Shown here: one piece after another, positions 13,243 to 24,480 of the stretch
Numbering within the stretch: position 1 is the first letter of the stretch
Layout: every line of letters starts with the position of its first letter
Made by a program: the position numbers and the translations under genes
Source: Saxidomus purpurata
Taxonomy: Eukaryota; Mollusca; Bivalvia; Venerida; Veneridae
NCBI GenBank assembly: GCA_022818135.1
Contig: JAFMSR010000008.1
Location: forward strand, 5,883,679-5,947,678
Reading direction: 5' to 3'
DNA: 64,000 bases
The notes under the pieces: model-generated
Told to the model about the DNA's origin: nothing
What the model saw: the letters and a program-made list of their open reading frames with translations, nothing else
The model's database searches: none

Positions 13243-15082
13243 ATGACGAATGCCTACAATATGGTGAAAGTGACTGGAGTATCTGTAAGATATGCAGCAA
13301 AAAGCCATGGTGTACCTGCCACAACTCTTAGAGACAGGGTTGACAACAGGATCTCGATTGATGTCACAAAGTCTGGGACTGCACCAGTGATGAACATAGA
13401 GGAAGAGGCTAGATTGGCTGCACATATCAAAGAGTTGGCTGAGGTTGGGTATGGCTACACACGATCTGAAGTGGTAAGCCTTGCTTCAGATTTTGCAGTT
13501 CATATAGGCAGCCAATCAACCATTTAGCTTAACATGGTTCTACAATTTCATGGCAAGATGGCCAGAGCTAAAAGTTGTGAAACCATCGAGTCTTTCCGAG
13601 CAGAGAGCAAAATGTGCTAGTGAACATTCCATTTCTAATTACTTCCAAGAATTGAATAGAATCCTTAGTAAATACGACTTGAAGGACAAACCTCAGAATA
13701 TTTATAACATTGATGAGAAGGGTATCAATACCGAATTTAAGCCTCCCAATGTTGTAGCTGGACGTGAATGTAAGCCCCAAGCTGTAATGGCAGAACGGTC
13801 TAAAACAGTGACCGTGATAGGTGCTGGCAATGCTCTTGGCCAACAAATTCCCCCTTTCTTTGTATTTCCGGGACAGAGAATGACAGAAGGTCTCCTTGAA
13901 GGAAAGTCTGTAGGTGCTGATGGTGTCATGACAAAATCTGGGTGGTCGAATGCGGAGGTGTTCAGAAAGTATCTGAAAACACATTTTCTTAAGTATTGCC
14001 AGGGTGGAAGAAATTCTGATGAGTCACTCCTTCTATTGTACGACGGACACAGGAGTCATATTTCCATAGACCTGATTGACTGGGCAAAGGAGAACAGAAT
14101 AATTCTTTTTGTTTTACCCCCTCACACAAGTCACATACTTCAACCAATGGATGTCGGTTGCTTTGGACCATTCCAAGTCAAGTACAGCCAAGAATGTACA
14201 AAATTTTCCAGAGTCAATCACAGAGTTGTGACAAGGTACGATGTCTGCTCTTTAGCCTGCAAAGCTTATGCATCAGCTCTCACACCGTCGAATATCCAGG
14301 CCTCATTTCAGAGAAGTGGTATTTATCCACTACAGACCCCAGAAACCATGCTGCAGAAATTGGATTTGAAAATAAAGCCATCTACGCTTTATACTTGTGA
14401 TCATAAAAAGGACACTGGTTTGAATGTACAGCAACAAAACATAGAAGATAAAACTGTTGAATGTGACAATGAAATTGAAAATGAAGTTATTGAGGAGGAT
14501 CAAGGAAATGAACAAGACAATGCAGAAGGAAACAAAGCAGAACAGTTTTTTGAAAGTAGAAAAGGGAAGGTTAACGAAAAGATAGTGAAACGTAGACGTA
14601 ACATCAGTCATGTAATTGGGGGGAAAGCATTAGAGGGTGATACATTGACAGAAATGAAAAACTATCTAAATGAGTCATGTAAGAAAAGAAAAGTTTGAAA
14701 CACGTCAAACAAGACAAAGAAGTCCACAGTCACCACAAAATCGAAAAAATCAGCTAAACGTATGAAACAACTGAAGTCCCTTCCACAGTCAGAAAAAAAC
14801 AGAAAGGTAGTGTCTCCCAAACCAGGTCCGTTATGTCTTAACTTATTTGAAGATGACTCAGACGTTGACACTCCCAAAGAAACTGAATCACAGATTGATA
14901 GTAGTGAAAAATGTTGCCATTGCAATCACTTCTATGTACAGGATCGTGCAGGTGACATGGGCCTGTTCATTGTAAACTGGGTGCAGTGTGACAGCTGTAT
15001 GCATTGGGTGCACCTTAAATTTTGCACTGATATGCGTGTTGCAAGAAAAAACACACACTTTCTTTGCAATTGCTGTCAATAA
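13243..15082 (+). pseudogene. pogo-like DDE transposase with C-terminal PHD-like finger, broken
   Basis: The N-terminus (13243-13510) is a psq-type helix-turn-helix with A-A-K-S-H-G-V-P-A-T-T-L-R-D-R. A DDE_1 catalytic core follows, with N-I-D-E (first D near 13711), L-Y-D-G-H-R-S-H (second D near 14041) and P-P-H-T-S-H-I-L-Q-P-M-D-V. The C-terminal part has an acidic linker, a basic stretch and a zinc-binding region at 14912-15079 (C-x2-C, C-D-S-C, H-W-V-H, C-N-C-C) resembling a PHD finger. Two lesions are visible: a frame shift between about 13505 and 13520 that splits the first ORF from the core, and an in-frame TGA at 14696-14698 before the PHD-like part. The protein class binds its own ends and moves by cut and paste. 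This copy is probably inactive. Confidence 0.87.
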
Positions 15083-16468
15083 ATGCAGCAACCATACTTC
15101 TGATCTGGTGATGATGCTCTTCTGAGAAACTATTGTTGATTAACTGAATTTATTCAGCTTTCTCAAAACTGAAAATTTCAGTAGAAAAGTTACTTTGATT
15201 GCTATAGAGATATGTTACATGAATAATTTGGATGTTTTAACACTTTCAATTATTAGTAGGTATTTTTAACTAATGATAATGCAAAAAACAATTGAAGTGG
15301 TCGTGGGTGGGTGAATGTCTTCGCTACCCTGTCACTTCTGTTGTTGTTGCTTTTCAAATGATATATTTCCATAGATCTAAAATAGAATGATTCATTGTTT
15401 GTTTTGTTGATTTTAATTTGTTGTCACATGTTCCTTCTTAGCTTCCATACCATGTTTTTAACGGAAGTCAACCCAATGACGTCATGAATTTCAGTTCTCG
15501 GAAGTGATCGAGAACGAAATACGACCTTTCGTTCTGGGGTCAAATGACACCGCCATATTGGAACTGAATGTTTACAATTTAGAATGTGTTTATCAATTTA
15601 TATTTTTTGTATATTTTGCGGAAGATGTTATCGAAGTAAGGCATGAAGAAAGAAAAGGTAAGTCTTCGCTTGTTTATTAGTTATGAACGTTTGGTCGCTT
15701 AAGTGCTCGAGAAGTGATGACTCCAGGATACAAAATAATACATATATTTCTATTCAATGTAAAGAGACCCAATGTTTATTTACATCCATGTCTGAAATAT
15801 ATATTTTTCAAAAAGTCCGTAGAAATCATTTCTGTCTACGTTCTATACATTTCATTATAAATAATAAATTATTGAACATTTCTAATGCATTGCTAGAATT
15901 GCTTTTTATACATAGGGACTAGAAAAGCATATAGACAATGGGAAATGTTAGCTTTTATTGGATTCATTTATTATAATTGTGACCTTATTTCTCCGTGCAT
16001 TTTACCTGACTGTAAATATACTTCCAGTAATGTGTAAATCTATCTGTTAGTGACCTACATACATCATGTACACATGTACAATATCTTAACAGTGTGTATT
16101 GCGTATAATTTTTATTTTTTAAATATTATTTTAAAACTAAATCTAAGTAGTACATGGATATGTTTAGACAACGTTTGTCTACAAACAACACAAGAAGACC
16201 GCTAAATATTGTTTATAGTTCATGCCAACAAAAGCACAAAATGACGTCCCTCAAAACACATCTATGTACACAAACAAGGGGAAATAACTTTATCATGTCT
16301 ATAATTTATATAGCTATGAATGTATGTCAAAAAAACATACACACATATACCAAATGTATTAAGTTCTGTTTATTTCTTTTCCAACCCAAGTGAATGATTT
16401 TATTTATATTAATACCCATAATGTCAATTTAAGTAGTGTTTGTTTACTTTTTGAAGCAGCTCACAGTC
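15083..16468. other. Non-coding 3' part of the nested transposon and LINE inter-ORF remnant
   Basis: AT-rich sequence with no supported ORF. A TGACGTCA site occurs near 15477-15484. The junction between transposon and LINE sequence lies somewhere here but I could not place it. Confidence 0.4.
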
Positions 16469-17158
16469 TTACACCTCCCTTCTTTCCCAGCTTTCTTCTG
16501 AACTGTTTCTCACCTCCAGATAAAAAGACAGTCCCTTCTCTTTTATTCTGGTTTTTAAGCCTTCCCCTTTTCTAAGTTTGTAAGCTTCTTTTGCTAATTT
16601 TGCTCTAATTTTCTTCATTTCAGTTGGTAAATCAGACAAAATTCTTTGTCTGTTTTCCCTTAGCACTGGGGCCAGTGCTTTGGAGTAGATCAGCTCCCTG
16701 TCTTCATAAGATAAAAACCTCACTATAACAGGTTTTGGCCCTTCACCTTCATATGGATTTCTGTGGCAGTTTATGAATGACATTGTTTTCACCCTTTCTT
16801 CATCAATTTCTAGCTTGTCTTTGAAAAAGGTTCTCATTTTTGACTTCAAATTTTCATTTTTATCTTCTGCAATGCCATAAACAGTAAGTTATACTTTCTA
16901 TCATGTTTCTCTAATAGCATAACCTGTCTTTTCATTTCTTCTAACTCTTGGTGGATTTTGTTATGCCTGTCACTCTGTAGATCAGCTAAATCATCCTGAC
17001 TTTCAGCTTGAAAATTTACACTGTTCTAGCTCTGAAACTTTAGCTGTTAAACTTCTCACCTCTTCTTTTGTGACTCTCACTTCTGCTTTTACAGTACCCA
17101 TTTCTTTTTTTATATCATCAAATACATTGGTAAATTTTTCTTCCAGCTTACTTAGTTT
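16469..17158 (-). pseudogene. LINE ORF1 remnant (L1-type RNA-binding protein), 5'-truncated
   Basis: Reading down from 17158, a charged coiled-coil segment (K-L-E-E-K-F-T-N-V-F-D-D-I-K-K) is followed by an L1 ORF1p-like RNA-binding domain. Its best part, at 16849-16469, has R-V-K-T-M-S-F-I-N-C-H-R and P-V-I-V-R-F-L-S-Y-E-D-R-E and a basic tail. There is no start codon because the element is cut at the target-site duplication. Frame changes near 17030 and 16890 break it further. Intact ORF1p forms coiled-coil trimers that package LINE RNA; this copy cannot. Confidence 0.78.
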
Positions 17159-17173
17159 ACAAGAACTGGTTAT

Positions 17174-17638
17174 ATATGTTAAAATGTTATGGGTGGTCGT
17201 TGGAAGATAAAGATAGTCACAATGAATGCTATGGTATTAAATCACGGAGAACTAAACCTAACATGTGTCATTGCGAAAATAATGACAGCTTAAAGATCTT
17301 TAACTCTACAAAATATAATTTCATTAATATTGCAAATTCATTGAGACTGGATTTCAGATTAAGTTTATATTGGCATTAAAATGTCAAAAGTCCGCAATAA
17401 ATTGCTATTGGTTCCCGGTTCAATATATTCATATTTATAAACATTGAAAATATTAGTTGGTTATTAAAGATTTCAATGTGTCCCGAGTACATTTATATAT
17501 GATTCAATAAAATATAAAACACTGAAAAAGTACACTCGTTGTTACGTATTTCAACGCAGAGATAAAGTATGTTGTTGTCGAGTTCCTTTCCTGTAAACGT
17601 TTGTCTGGACTCTTGTATTTGTTGCTGCCAAAATTGTA
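17174..17638. other. Short intergenic stretch between LINE and gene 1
   Basis: No supported gene. It should contain the 3' UTR and poly(A) site of gene 1 on the - strand, but I see no unambiguous poly(A) signal. Confidence 0.4.
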
Positions 17639-20600
17639 TTACGAAAGGTCAGTGCTTGACTTGCTTCGTGCTAATCTCCTAAAATCTGGGTTGCTCTTAT
17701 ATTCGCAACTTTTCCGCTCAGTACTTTTTGCTCTGCTCTCTCTGCGCCAGCGCAGGTCTAAAATACCTGCTAAATCCCTATCTCTTTGCCTTCCACGAGA
17801 AAATGCAGGATTACTTTTAGATCCATAACTATTTCTATCATTCATGTCTGATTGAACTGGATGTTTGGAGGCAGAAGTTGGCTTTGAATATTGTTTGGTG
17901 TTTGAACCAAGTTCGTTCTTTTTGTGCTGTCCTTCCGATTTGGTCTTACTCGCATTAAACAAAGGGCTAGATATCTTTCTTCCAGCCGAAGATGGTTTGT
18001 GCTGCATGTTCCATTTATTTGATCCAGCAGTTGAATATCCCCTTAAGTCGCTTTTATCTAAGACGCTTGGTTTATACTTGTTGAGCGTTTTCGTTCCTTG
18101 TGCAATACCCTTTGCAAGGACAGGACCATCCTCACGATGAAATAATGTAGGCCAAACTATGTACTCAACATGTGTGCCAGTCTTTGTGTAAAACTTATAT
18201 TTGTCAGTGTCGAAGGGCCTGCCATGTGCATTCGTTTCAAAGTCAATATGAAGTGGTGGATGTTGAATCTAAAGAAATAAAAGTTTGGCAATTATATTAA
18301 TATGACTCGCTTATGTGAGTAATTTGTTTGACGTTTATGCAACTAAGAATCAATTAATAAATTAGTTCTTATCCATGTCAGGTGTTCTTATGTTCACTGT
18401 AAGCGATGGCCAAGGTTCTTCTTCCAGTTAACATGAAATTGAATTTAAGGTGGTGGGGGTCTAATGGACACTATTCCAAAACACACTAAACTTAATATTT
18501 ATATGATCTACATCTGTTAACCGACTGGTGTGCAAAATTTAAAGACATTTCACCGTTTAATTAAAAATTAATTCCGTTTTTTGTTGCCCTACCCCCACTT
18601 TAGAAATACTGACCATATTAAAAAGTACCATAAAAGTTAAAATAGGTATGTTTGCAAGTATCTATTTACATTTAATTTTTTTCCAGGTTCAAAAAGTACT
18701 GCAAGCAATGTAGAATTACAAAACATGAATTATAATTCTACAAGCTTAACATGTGTAACAAAAAAATATGCATTAATGTCAAAAACTAGGGTATACAATT
18801 TGCCTAATTTTGCCACGAAACATATCACACATTTACATATACACGACTGTAGCAAAAGATTTAGAGTAGGGCCATCACTATTGATTATAAAACTTTTATA
18901 AGTAGTATATGAATTGAAATATAAGAAAAAATAAAAATGTTTTACCGTCTACTTTTTGAGATATTCAACTTTTAAAAATGAGCACGGTCAATTTTTGTAT
19001 TTTCAAGTAACTGTACAGCTTGATAAAATCAAGGAAAATTAAGATACAGTTTTCAAATCTTGTAAAATGGCTTAATTTTTCATGTTATTTAATTTGATAA
19101 CTAAAAAAGAAAAAAGAAAGAAAAAAAGTTTTGGCTCCTTCGGGGATTGAACTCATGACCTCTTGATATCAAGGCAGACGCTCTAACCACTGCGCCACAG
19201 TACAAAATAGGTACAGCTATAAAATCCAAAGTATTCCAAATGATCCTTAAACAGGAAGTTCTCATTACACATCCACTACCTTAATGCATTTTCATAGACA
19301 TATACCTACAACCCACATTTGTAGAAACCATGCTGGCGTTTTAATTTAAATAAACACCCTGTAAATCTTAATATAACAGTAGTATAAAATCCCAATTTCA
19401 TAAGTTGGTTACAATGCATCACCTATTTAACTTCTTGTTCTATTGCGCATTCAGACCTTAGGAAGAAGCCTAATTTAATCAAGTCTAAAGTTTATTTAGT
19501 GTTGATTGCTACTATAACAGGTACTTTTCTGACTTTGTGCTCTTGTTGTAATGCTAACAGATAAATGCCAAAGAATCGATAAGAAAATCTACCTGATTTA
19601 TGAAAGTACAGTGTGCAAAAATTATTATTGTTCTTAAGTATTAAACAAACCCGCAAAATGTATCTTGTACTTACCAGGCACAACCAACATGTTTTAATGC
19701 ACTCCTTCACGAAAGGTTTGATCTTCAAAATATTTTCCATGTCTGGATTACGGCGGGACGTTTGTATGCTTGAAATGTACATCTAGAAAAGATTGGAATT
19801 ATCTCGATGCATTTTGTCAACTTGGCAACTTAGATGGCATTTTAATTGAGACATTTCCTTGATCTATTCCAAGATAGCAATATGATGTCCAAGTAACTTA
19901 AGTATTACACGATTTATCAAGGTAAGGTTCGGCAAAACTTCATTTAAATGATATCTAAATACATGTACTTAGAATAAATTAAGTGTTCTTATTACACATA
20001 TTCTCATAACAGTGACTTGTGTAATTTGTTTTATAAGTTACCCCAAAAAGCTTTTCCACAGTCTCACAGGATATGTCTTTCTTGCAACTCTGCAGATGTC
20101 CTAGGATGATGTTGGATAGCTTTCTGTCAACCTAAAAAGTGTTTCGGAGTACTTGTATACAGAACTATTTGTTCAATTGAACAATTTTTTTTTCAGGCAT
20201 ATGTCTATTTCAGGTACGTTATTAATACATTTTCTAATTTGTCGCAATCGTTGAGTACTGCCAGACAAACTTAATCAATATACTAAATTATGATTGGTTA
20301 TAACCTAACAGGAAGGATACTTCTTTATTAAAAGAAAAACCACCGGTTCCCAGTCGAATGCACGCATTATTGCGATATATCCAGAAGAGTTGAATTCGTA
20401 CTACTCCATAAGCAAAAACGTATTTTTTCTCTACTCGTTTAAACATAAATGTTACTTAATAAGTCAAAACGTTTTAAATTTCCTTTCTAATTTGCCTATA
20501 ACTCATACTGTGTTCTAACTATTTAGATATGCAATGGTTACCTCATCTTCAGTTAGCAGCAATATTTGTTTAAGTTTGATGTTTTGATCCTTTGAGCGAG

Positions 20601-22248
20601 TTTTACAAAAGTTCATTATATGCTGAAAATATGAGAAAAGTAATAACACCTTAAGATTTTGTTTGTGTGTTTGTCTGTCTATCTCTTTCTGTCTAACTGT
20701 ATGCATGTATGTCTGTCTTTTCTGTCTGACTCAATTTATGTCTGCCTCTCTTTTCATTCTTCCCTAATTTCCAAAGAAATAATTTATGCTTAGAACTGAA
20801 GTCTTCTTTTTTGATGGTTGCAAAATTTAGATCATTTTGATATTTATTGCATTTAAGATCGTTTGGAAAAGGAATATATAAAACATTATTAGAAATGAAA
20901 GCTACCTTGAGAACGTTCAGAAGTTTCTCAATTGTCTTTTCCTCATTGTCGTTGCAACTCTCAAGCATTTCGTATGCGTCTGTCCATTCATTGTCGTATA
21001 AGTCTTGATAAAATTCCGCAACTTTTGTAGGTCGCAGTTTATCGCGTACATCTACTTGCTGTGGTTTATTTCCTAGTGTTAAAACATTCTCCTGCAACGC
21101 ACTTGATCTGAAAATTAAATTTAGCACATTGTAAATAGCAGGAAATTACAGCTAAACGTCTGTCTTGCTTTCTGTTTATGTTTGCAATAGTGTTAAACCT
21201 ACTAAGCAATGTCTAAAAGAAAGCACATAAAATAATTTCTAACTTTGATTCACTTTCTTCCAAACGTAGCTGAAGTTTAGCACTAATGTCTTTTTCCTTT
21301 GCCACGGCATCCAAATACTGTATTTCTTTGTCTTTAACGTTTTGCAGTTGTCTCTGAAGCATGTTCTTTTCAAAACGCAGCTTTTCATTGGCTTTTTGAA
21401 GATCATCCATTTTCTAAAAAATATTTAAAAACTATTAGAAGTAAGTCAAATCAACGCATTCTTTCAAGACTGTATTCAAATTAAGAGAATTCTATTTTGT
21501 ATGCTTAAGATGTAATACATGTACACAGTAACTGTGCATGGCAAAATCATCTTTAAAGCCATATATATGACACGGTTACCGGATTGGTCAGTTTCTAAGA
21601 ATATTTATCTTGTGTAATTTTACTCGCAAGTATACATTACCTTGATAAACTAACTAAACAGTGTGTAATTGATAAATAGTCCTGAATAGATCTTTGCCTA
21701 AGTTGACTTATGCCGTAAATATATAAAGTTTCAGCTCTCGGTTTCATGATTTCTTCGAGAAGTTTACGTGTAACACTAGATGGTCAATTAATTGTTATTT
21801 GATATATTCTGTCGTATTCAATGAAATAGTTTCACTATTGACAGAGGTACACATTTGCTGATACGGAACTATCACGTATATTCCAGTAACATAGCCTGTG
21901 TAATTCTAGTGTTTGAAGAACCTTTACTTTCCACCAAAATATTCATTTCTTATAACGTGTTACTAATGTTTACAAGCTCTAAATACAATTTTGTGTGAGA
22001 CTTTATCCTATATTCTAACATGACTCACGATTTTGTTCTTATATACAAAAATAAGAAGATTATGTTTTATTATGTCATAAACAACGCGGGAAACGATATG
22101 CCGTAAAAATGACGTTATCCTTTTCAGCGTTGTTATCATCTAATAAACAAGGAATATTGAAGTTTACCGTTTGATATTCGCAACACCTGTCAGCTTCATT
22201 AGCCGCGTCATGTAAATTCTTTGCTAGTGTCTTCCATCTTTTCTCCAT
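17639..22248 (-). CDS. MIEAP-domain gene 1, short form (mitochondria-eating protein-like)
   Basis: Seven exons splice in phase: 22248-22168 (ATG start), 21413-21244, 21107-20906, 20622-20542, 20131-20042, 19782-19675 and 18268-17639 (TAA), 453 residues in all. All introns are GT-AG. Exon 2 encodes a short coiled coil (about residues 28-84). Exons 3-7 encode the MIEAP (SPATA18) C-terminal domain, opening with R-P-T-K-V-A-E-F-Y-Q-D-L-Y-D-N-E-W-T-D-A and closing with H-V-E-Y-I-V-W-P-T-L and G-P-V-L-A-K-G-I-A. A lysine-, serine- and arginine-rich tail of about 145 residues follows, looks disordered, and is absent from genes 2-4; vertebrate SPATA18 also ends in a basic S/R tail. In vertebrates MIEAP binds mitochondrial lipid and drives mitochondrial quality control. 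Function here is inferred. It is the only complete member and may represent the ancestral architecture. Confidence 0.85.
19126..19200 (-). repeat. tRNA-like sequence (SINE head or tRNA pseudogene)
   Basis: On the - strand an A-box-like TGGCGCAGTGG followed by TTAGAGCG and a B-box-like GAGTTCAATCC lie at normal tRNA spacing, followed by a T-rich run. The 3' acceptor strand AGGAGCC has no matching 5' strand, so no full cloverleaf forms. It fits a tRNA-derived SINE or a pseudogene better than a working tRNA. It lies in the last intron of gene 1. Confidence 0.6.
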
Positions 22249-22679
22249 TATTCTTTTTTTGGCGCAACCTTGCTGTTTTGTCGATTAACTTTCAAAATGT
22301 TCTGCAAAGTGTTCATCAATTATAGAGAATATGTCTTATTAGTCTTTAGTGGCCTCCCACGATTTATTACAGAGCGTAAAAGGACTTTTTTATTTATAAA
22401 TATTAGACTATTATTGCCGCTGACGTGATTTGTGACGTCTTTGAGTCATCAGTGATTGCCAAAATTTACTATCATACTGTTTATAGCTATTTTATTATTT
22501 CGTTATTTATTTTCGTTTAATGTGATGTGTTGTAAGAAGTTAGCGCCCATTCTTGCCGTATATTTGGACATTTAAACAGGAGGACAGTTTACTTAACAAT
22601 CGTTCCTGGGAAATGCCAGTACTACACTCCTATCCTTCAAAAGAAACTGCCAACTTTATCACATAAAGAGACATTGTCG

Positions 22680-22730
22680 GTAACAGGCTCGAACCCATGG
22701 TCCTCAAACTATGAGACGTTACAGTGATTT
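22680..22730 (-). repeat. tRNA-like 3' half (SINE relic)
   Basis: Read on the - strand, a B-box GGTTCGAGCC with the flanking order of a tRNA T-arm is visible. There is no clear A-box and no cloverleaf, so it is probably a SINE relic. Confidence 0.35.
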
Positions 22731-23329
22731 CAAGTCGGCAACACCTCGGAGGCAGACTTTGATAGTACTAAACTTTGTTTACTTTTTCGATAAACACTTT
22801 TCATGCACATACTTGATAAAAAGAAAAGTTTACTGAATACCCAAGGCGGCATAACTTCAGTCATAATCCATCTATTATACAGCGATTGTAAATATAAGCT
22901 ACTGAGGTCTATTATATTACGTGAACTTCTTTCTATATTTCTGTCTCTTACTGGTTTGTTTAAACGTTTGACAAGAACGTCGCTGCAGAAAAATAACATT
23001 TGTTGTAACAATATTAAAGTTTACTTACCTTCTACTAAAACCCCAAATAAAATAACGTAGCGTGTAAAACATCAGGACACTATTACAAACTTACTCAATT
23101 TTCGAGGGTTACTCAATAAGTGCTGTCACAAATATCGTAACGTAAACGATGCAACTTTGCACATATGAAGTACAATTGTATTACTTTTCCATCTAAACTA
23201 TATCATATTTGACAGAGTGAGATTATTTGAACGGATAAGGTACCGCAAAATTCATTGAAAAAGAGGAAAAATACAGGAGAAGTAAATACGTATGCCTTCC
23301 TCCCCACCCCGTCAGTAACTAGAATACAA

Positions 23330-23625
23330 AATATTGATGATCTAGTGACCCGAAAGTCATTAGAGGTCAATAGGCTCATATAATAAGTTTGAAGACCATC
23401 GCTTAAAGCATTTTCATTTATTGTGGGTAAACGATTTTTAAATGCAAGGTTACTGTGGCCTTGAACTTTGACCCAGTATCCCCCAAATCAATAGGATCTA
23501 TATACTGTCGATGACCAATGTCCCTTTCAAGCTTGAGACCTCTACGCCGAAACCTTCTCAAGTAATTGTGCGGAAACTTCAATTTCGATCGTCGAATAAT
23601 TACATGTACCTGAAGATTCGGATAG
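23330..23625. repeat. Interspersed repeat of a type common in bivalves
   Basis: It contains the phrases TGTGGCCTTGAACTTTGACC, then a CAAATCAATAGGATC segment, then a stretch ending TCTCAAGTAATTGTGCGGAAAC. I recognise this order from a very abundant class of bivalve interspersed repeats (recognition from memory, not a search). It has no coding capacity. Confidence 0.5.
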
Positions 23626-24369
23626 GTATTATACACTAAACGATAATTCCTAAATGGATCGACTTAACGGTCATAAGGAAGCGGTTTCGCATTAGGAGAT
23701 ACATGACTACTTGATAAATATTATGTCAGATGTAGCGAAGGAAATGCATTTCCTATCAGCATTGTAGATATGCTGAATACTGCATGTCTAAAGTTTTTTT
23801 CTAATGTTCAAAGATGTATGACAACATATTGAGTGTCCCTTATACTCTAAAAATAACTCGCGTAGATAATTTGATCCGACTTCAATTTTATTTTTACTTC
23901 CTGGTTCATAAATTAGTAAATAAAGTTGTTATCAATCGGTAACCAAACACTACTACACATATAAAACTATCAACAAATACGACGCTCGCACAAAACTCTT
24001 AAGGTTATCAGAGAATGTTTATTCAAGCTTAAGAGTTAAATACCAACACAAACATTTATGGGGTGACATGTAAAGTCCACAAAGTGGATATTTTAATGTT
24101 CAATGTCGTATAACTGTTTTGCATTGTATCACAAAAACATCAAAAGAGTCACCAATGCATATTATTTAATATATTTCAAAGAAAATTTCATCTGCATAAT
24201 TATTACAGCCTTATTCACATTCAAGTCTAGGGATAACTCCCCAAAACTTAATTACTTATGTCAAAAAAATAATCTGGCTAGACGAGAGTCAGGGACAGAG
24301 TGAATATTATTCAACAGATAATTTTGATTGAAATGAATTTTTTTTTCTGTTGAATATACTGATAGCCGG

Positions 24370-24480
24370 ATGTCATTTCAGTAGGCCTGAATTAATACCC
24401 AGGCCGGTGTATGGGTTATATCCTTGAGCAAAAGCACTAATGCCTCGTACCACGGCAAACCTAACTGTAACTGATTAGCA
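24370..24480. repeat. Degenerate SINE-like relic shared with unit C
   Basis: It aligns by eye with 51765-51900, which keeps an A-box-like TGCTCAGTAGTCAGAGCG. Both share the tail TTATRTCCTTGAGCAA. It is probably an old tRNA-derived SINE already present before the unit duplicated. Confidence 0.35.

Larger units (their letters stand above)
12017..16468 (+). mobile_element. pogo/Tigger-type DNA transposon nested in the LINE, boundaries not fixed
   Basis: The DNA between LINE ORF2 (start 12016) and LINE ORF1 (end 16469) holds a transposase gene on the opposite strand and long AT-rich flanks, far more than a LINE inter-ORF gap. The true element is smaller than the interval given, because some LINE inter-ORF sequence remains on both sides. 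I looked for terminal inverted repeats and a TA duplication and could not identify a convincing pair by eye. A possible splice donor near 12902 and acceptor near 13191 may frame a 5' leader intron of the transposase. Confidence 0.65.
8850..17173 (-). mobile_element. L1-like LINE insertion, 5'-truncated, with 15-bp target-site duplication
   Basis: The sequence acaagaactggttat occurs at 8850-8864 and 17159-17173, bounding the insertion. Reading the - strand, the element runs from 17158 (truncated ORF1) to a 3' poly(A) seen as a 30-nt T tract at 8866-8895 on the + strand. The 3' UTR lies at 8896-9335. Order along the element is ORF1 (17158-16469), an inserted DNA transposon, then ORF2 with endonuclease and reverse-transcriptase remnants (12016-9336). 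Target-site duplication, poly(A) tail and 5' truncation are hallmarks of target-primed reverse transcription. ORF1 has the L1 RNA-binding type and ORF2 an APE-type endonuclease, which fits the L1/Tx1 group. Confidence 0.85.
22249..24340. other. Upstream region of gene 1 and intergenic DNA
   Basis: It holds the presumed promoter of gene 1; a TTTATAAATA stretch near 22392-22402 lies about 150 bp upstream of the ATG and is a possible TATA element. A tRNA-like half with a B-box (GGTTCGAGCC on the - strand) is at about 22680-22725. A bivalve-type interspersed repeat covers about 23330-23625. No further gene is supported. Confidence 0.4.

Noticed and set aside
12391..16060. Candidate terminal inverted repeats for the pogo element (TAGGTCA-like near 12412 and 16050)
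   Set aside because: Only a short stretch matches and no TA duplication is clear, so boundaries were left open.
18440..18610. Possible inverted repeat around a GGTGGGGGT / ACCCCCACTT pair
   Set aside because: Pairing is limited to about 11 bases with no target duplication.
19126..19200. Functional tRNA gene on the - strand
   Set aside because: A- and B-box order is good but the acceptor stem does not pair; kept only as a tRNA-like repeat.
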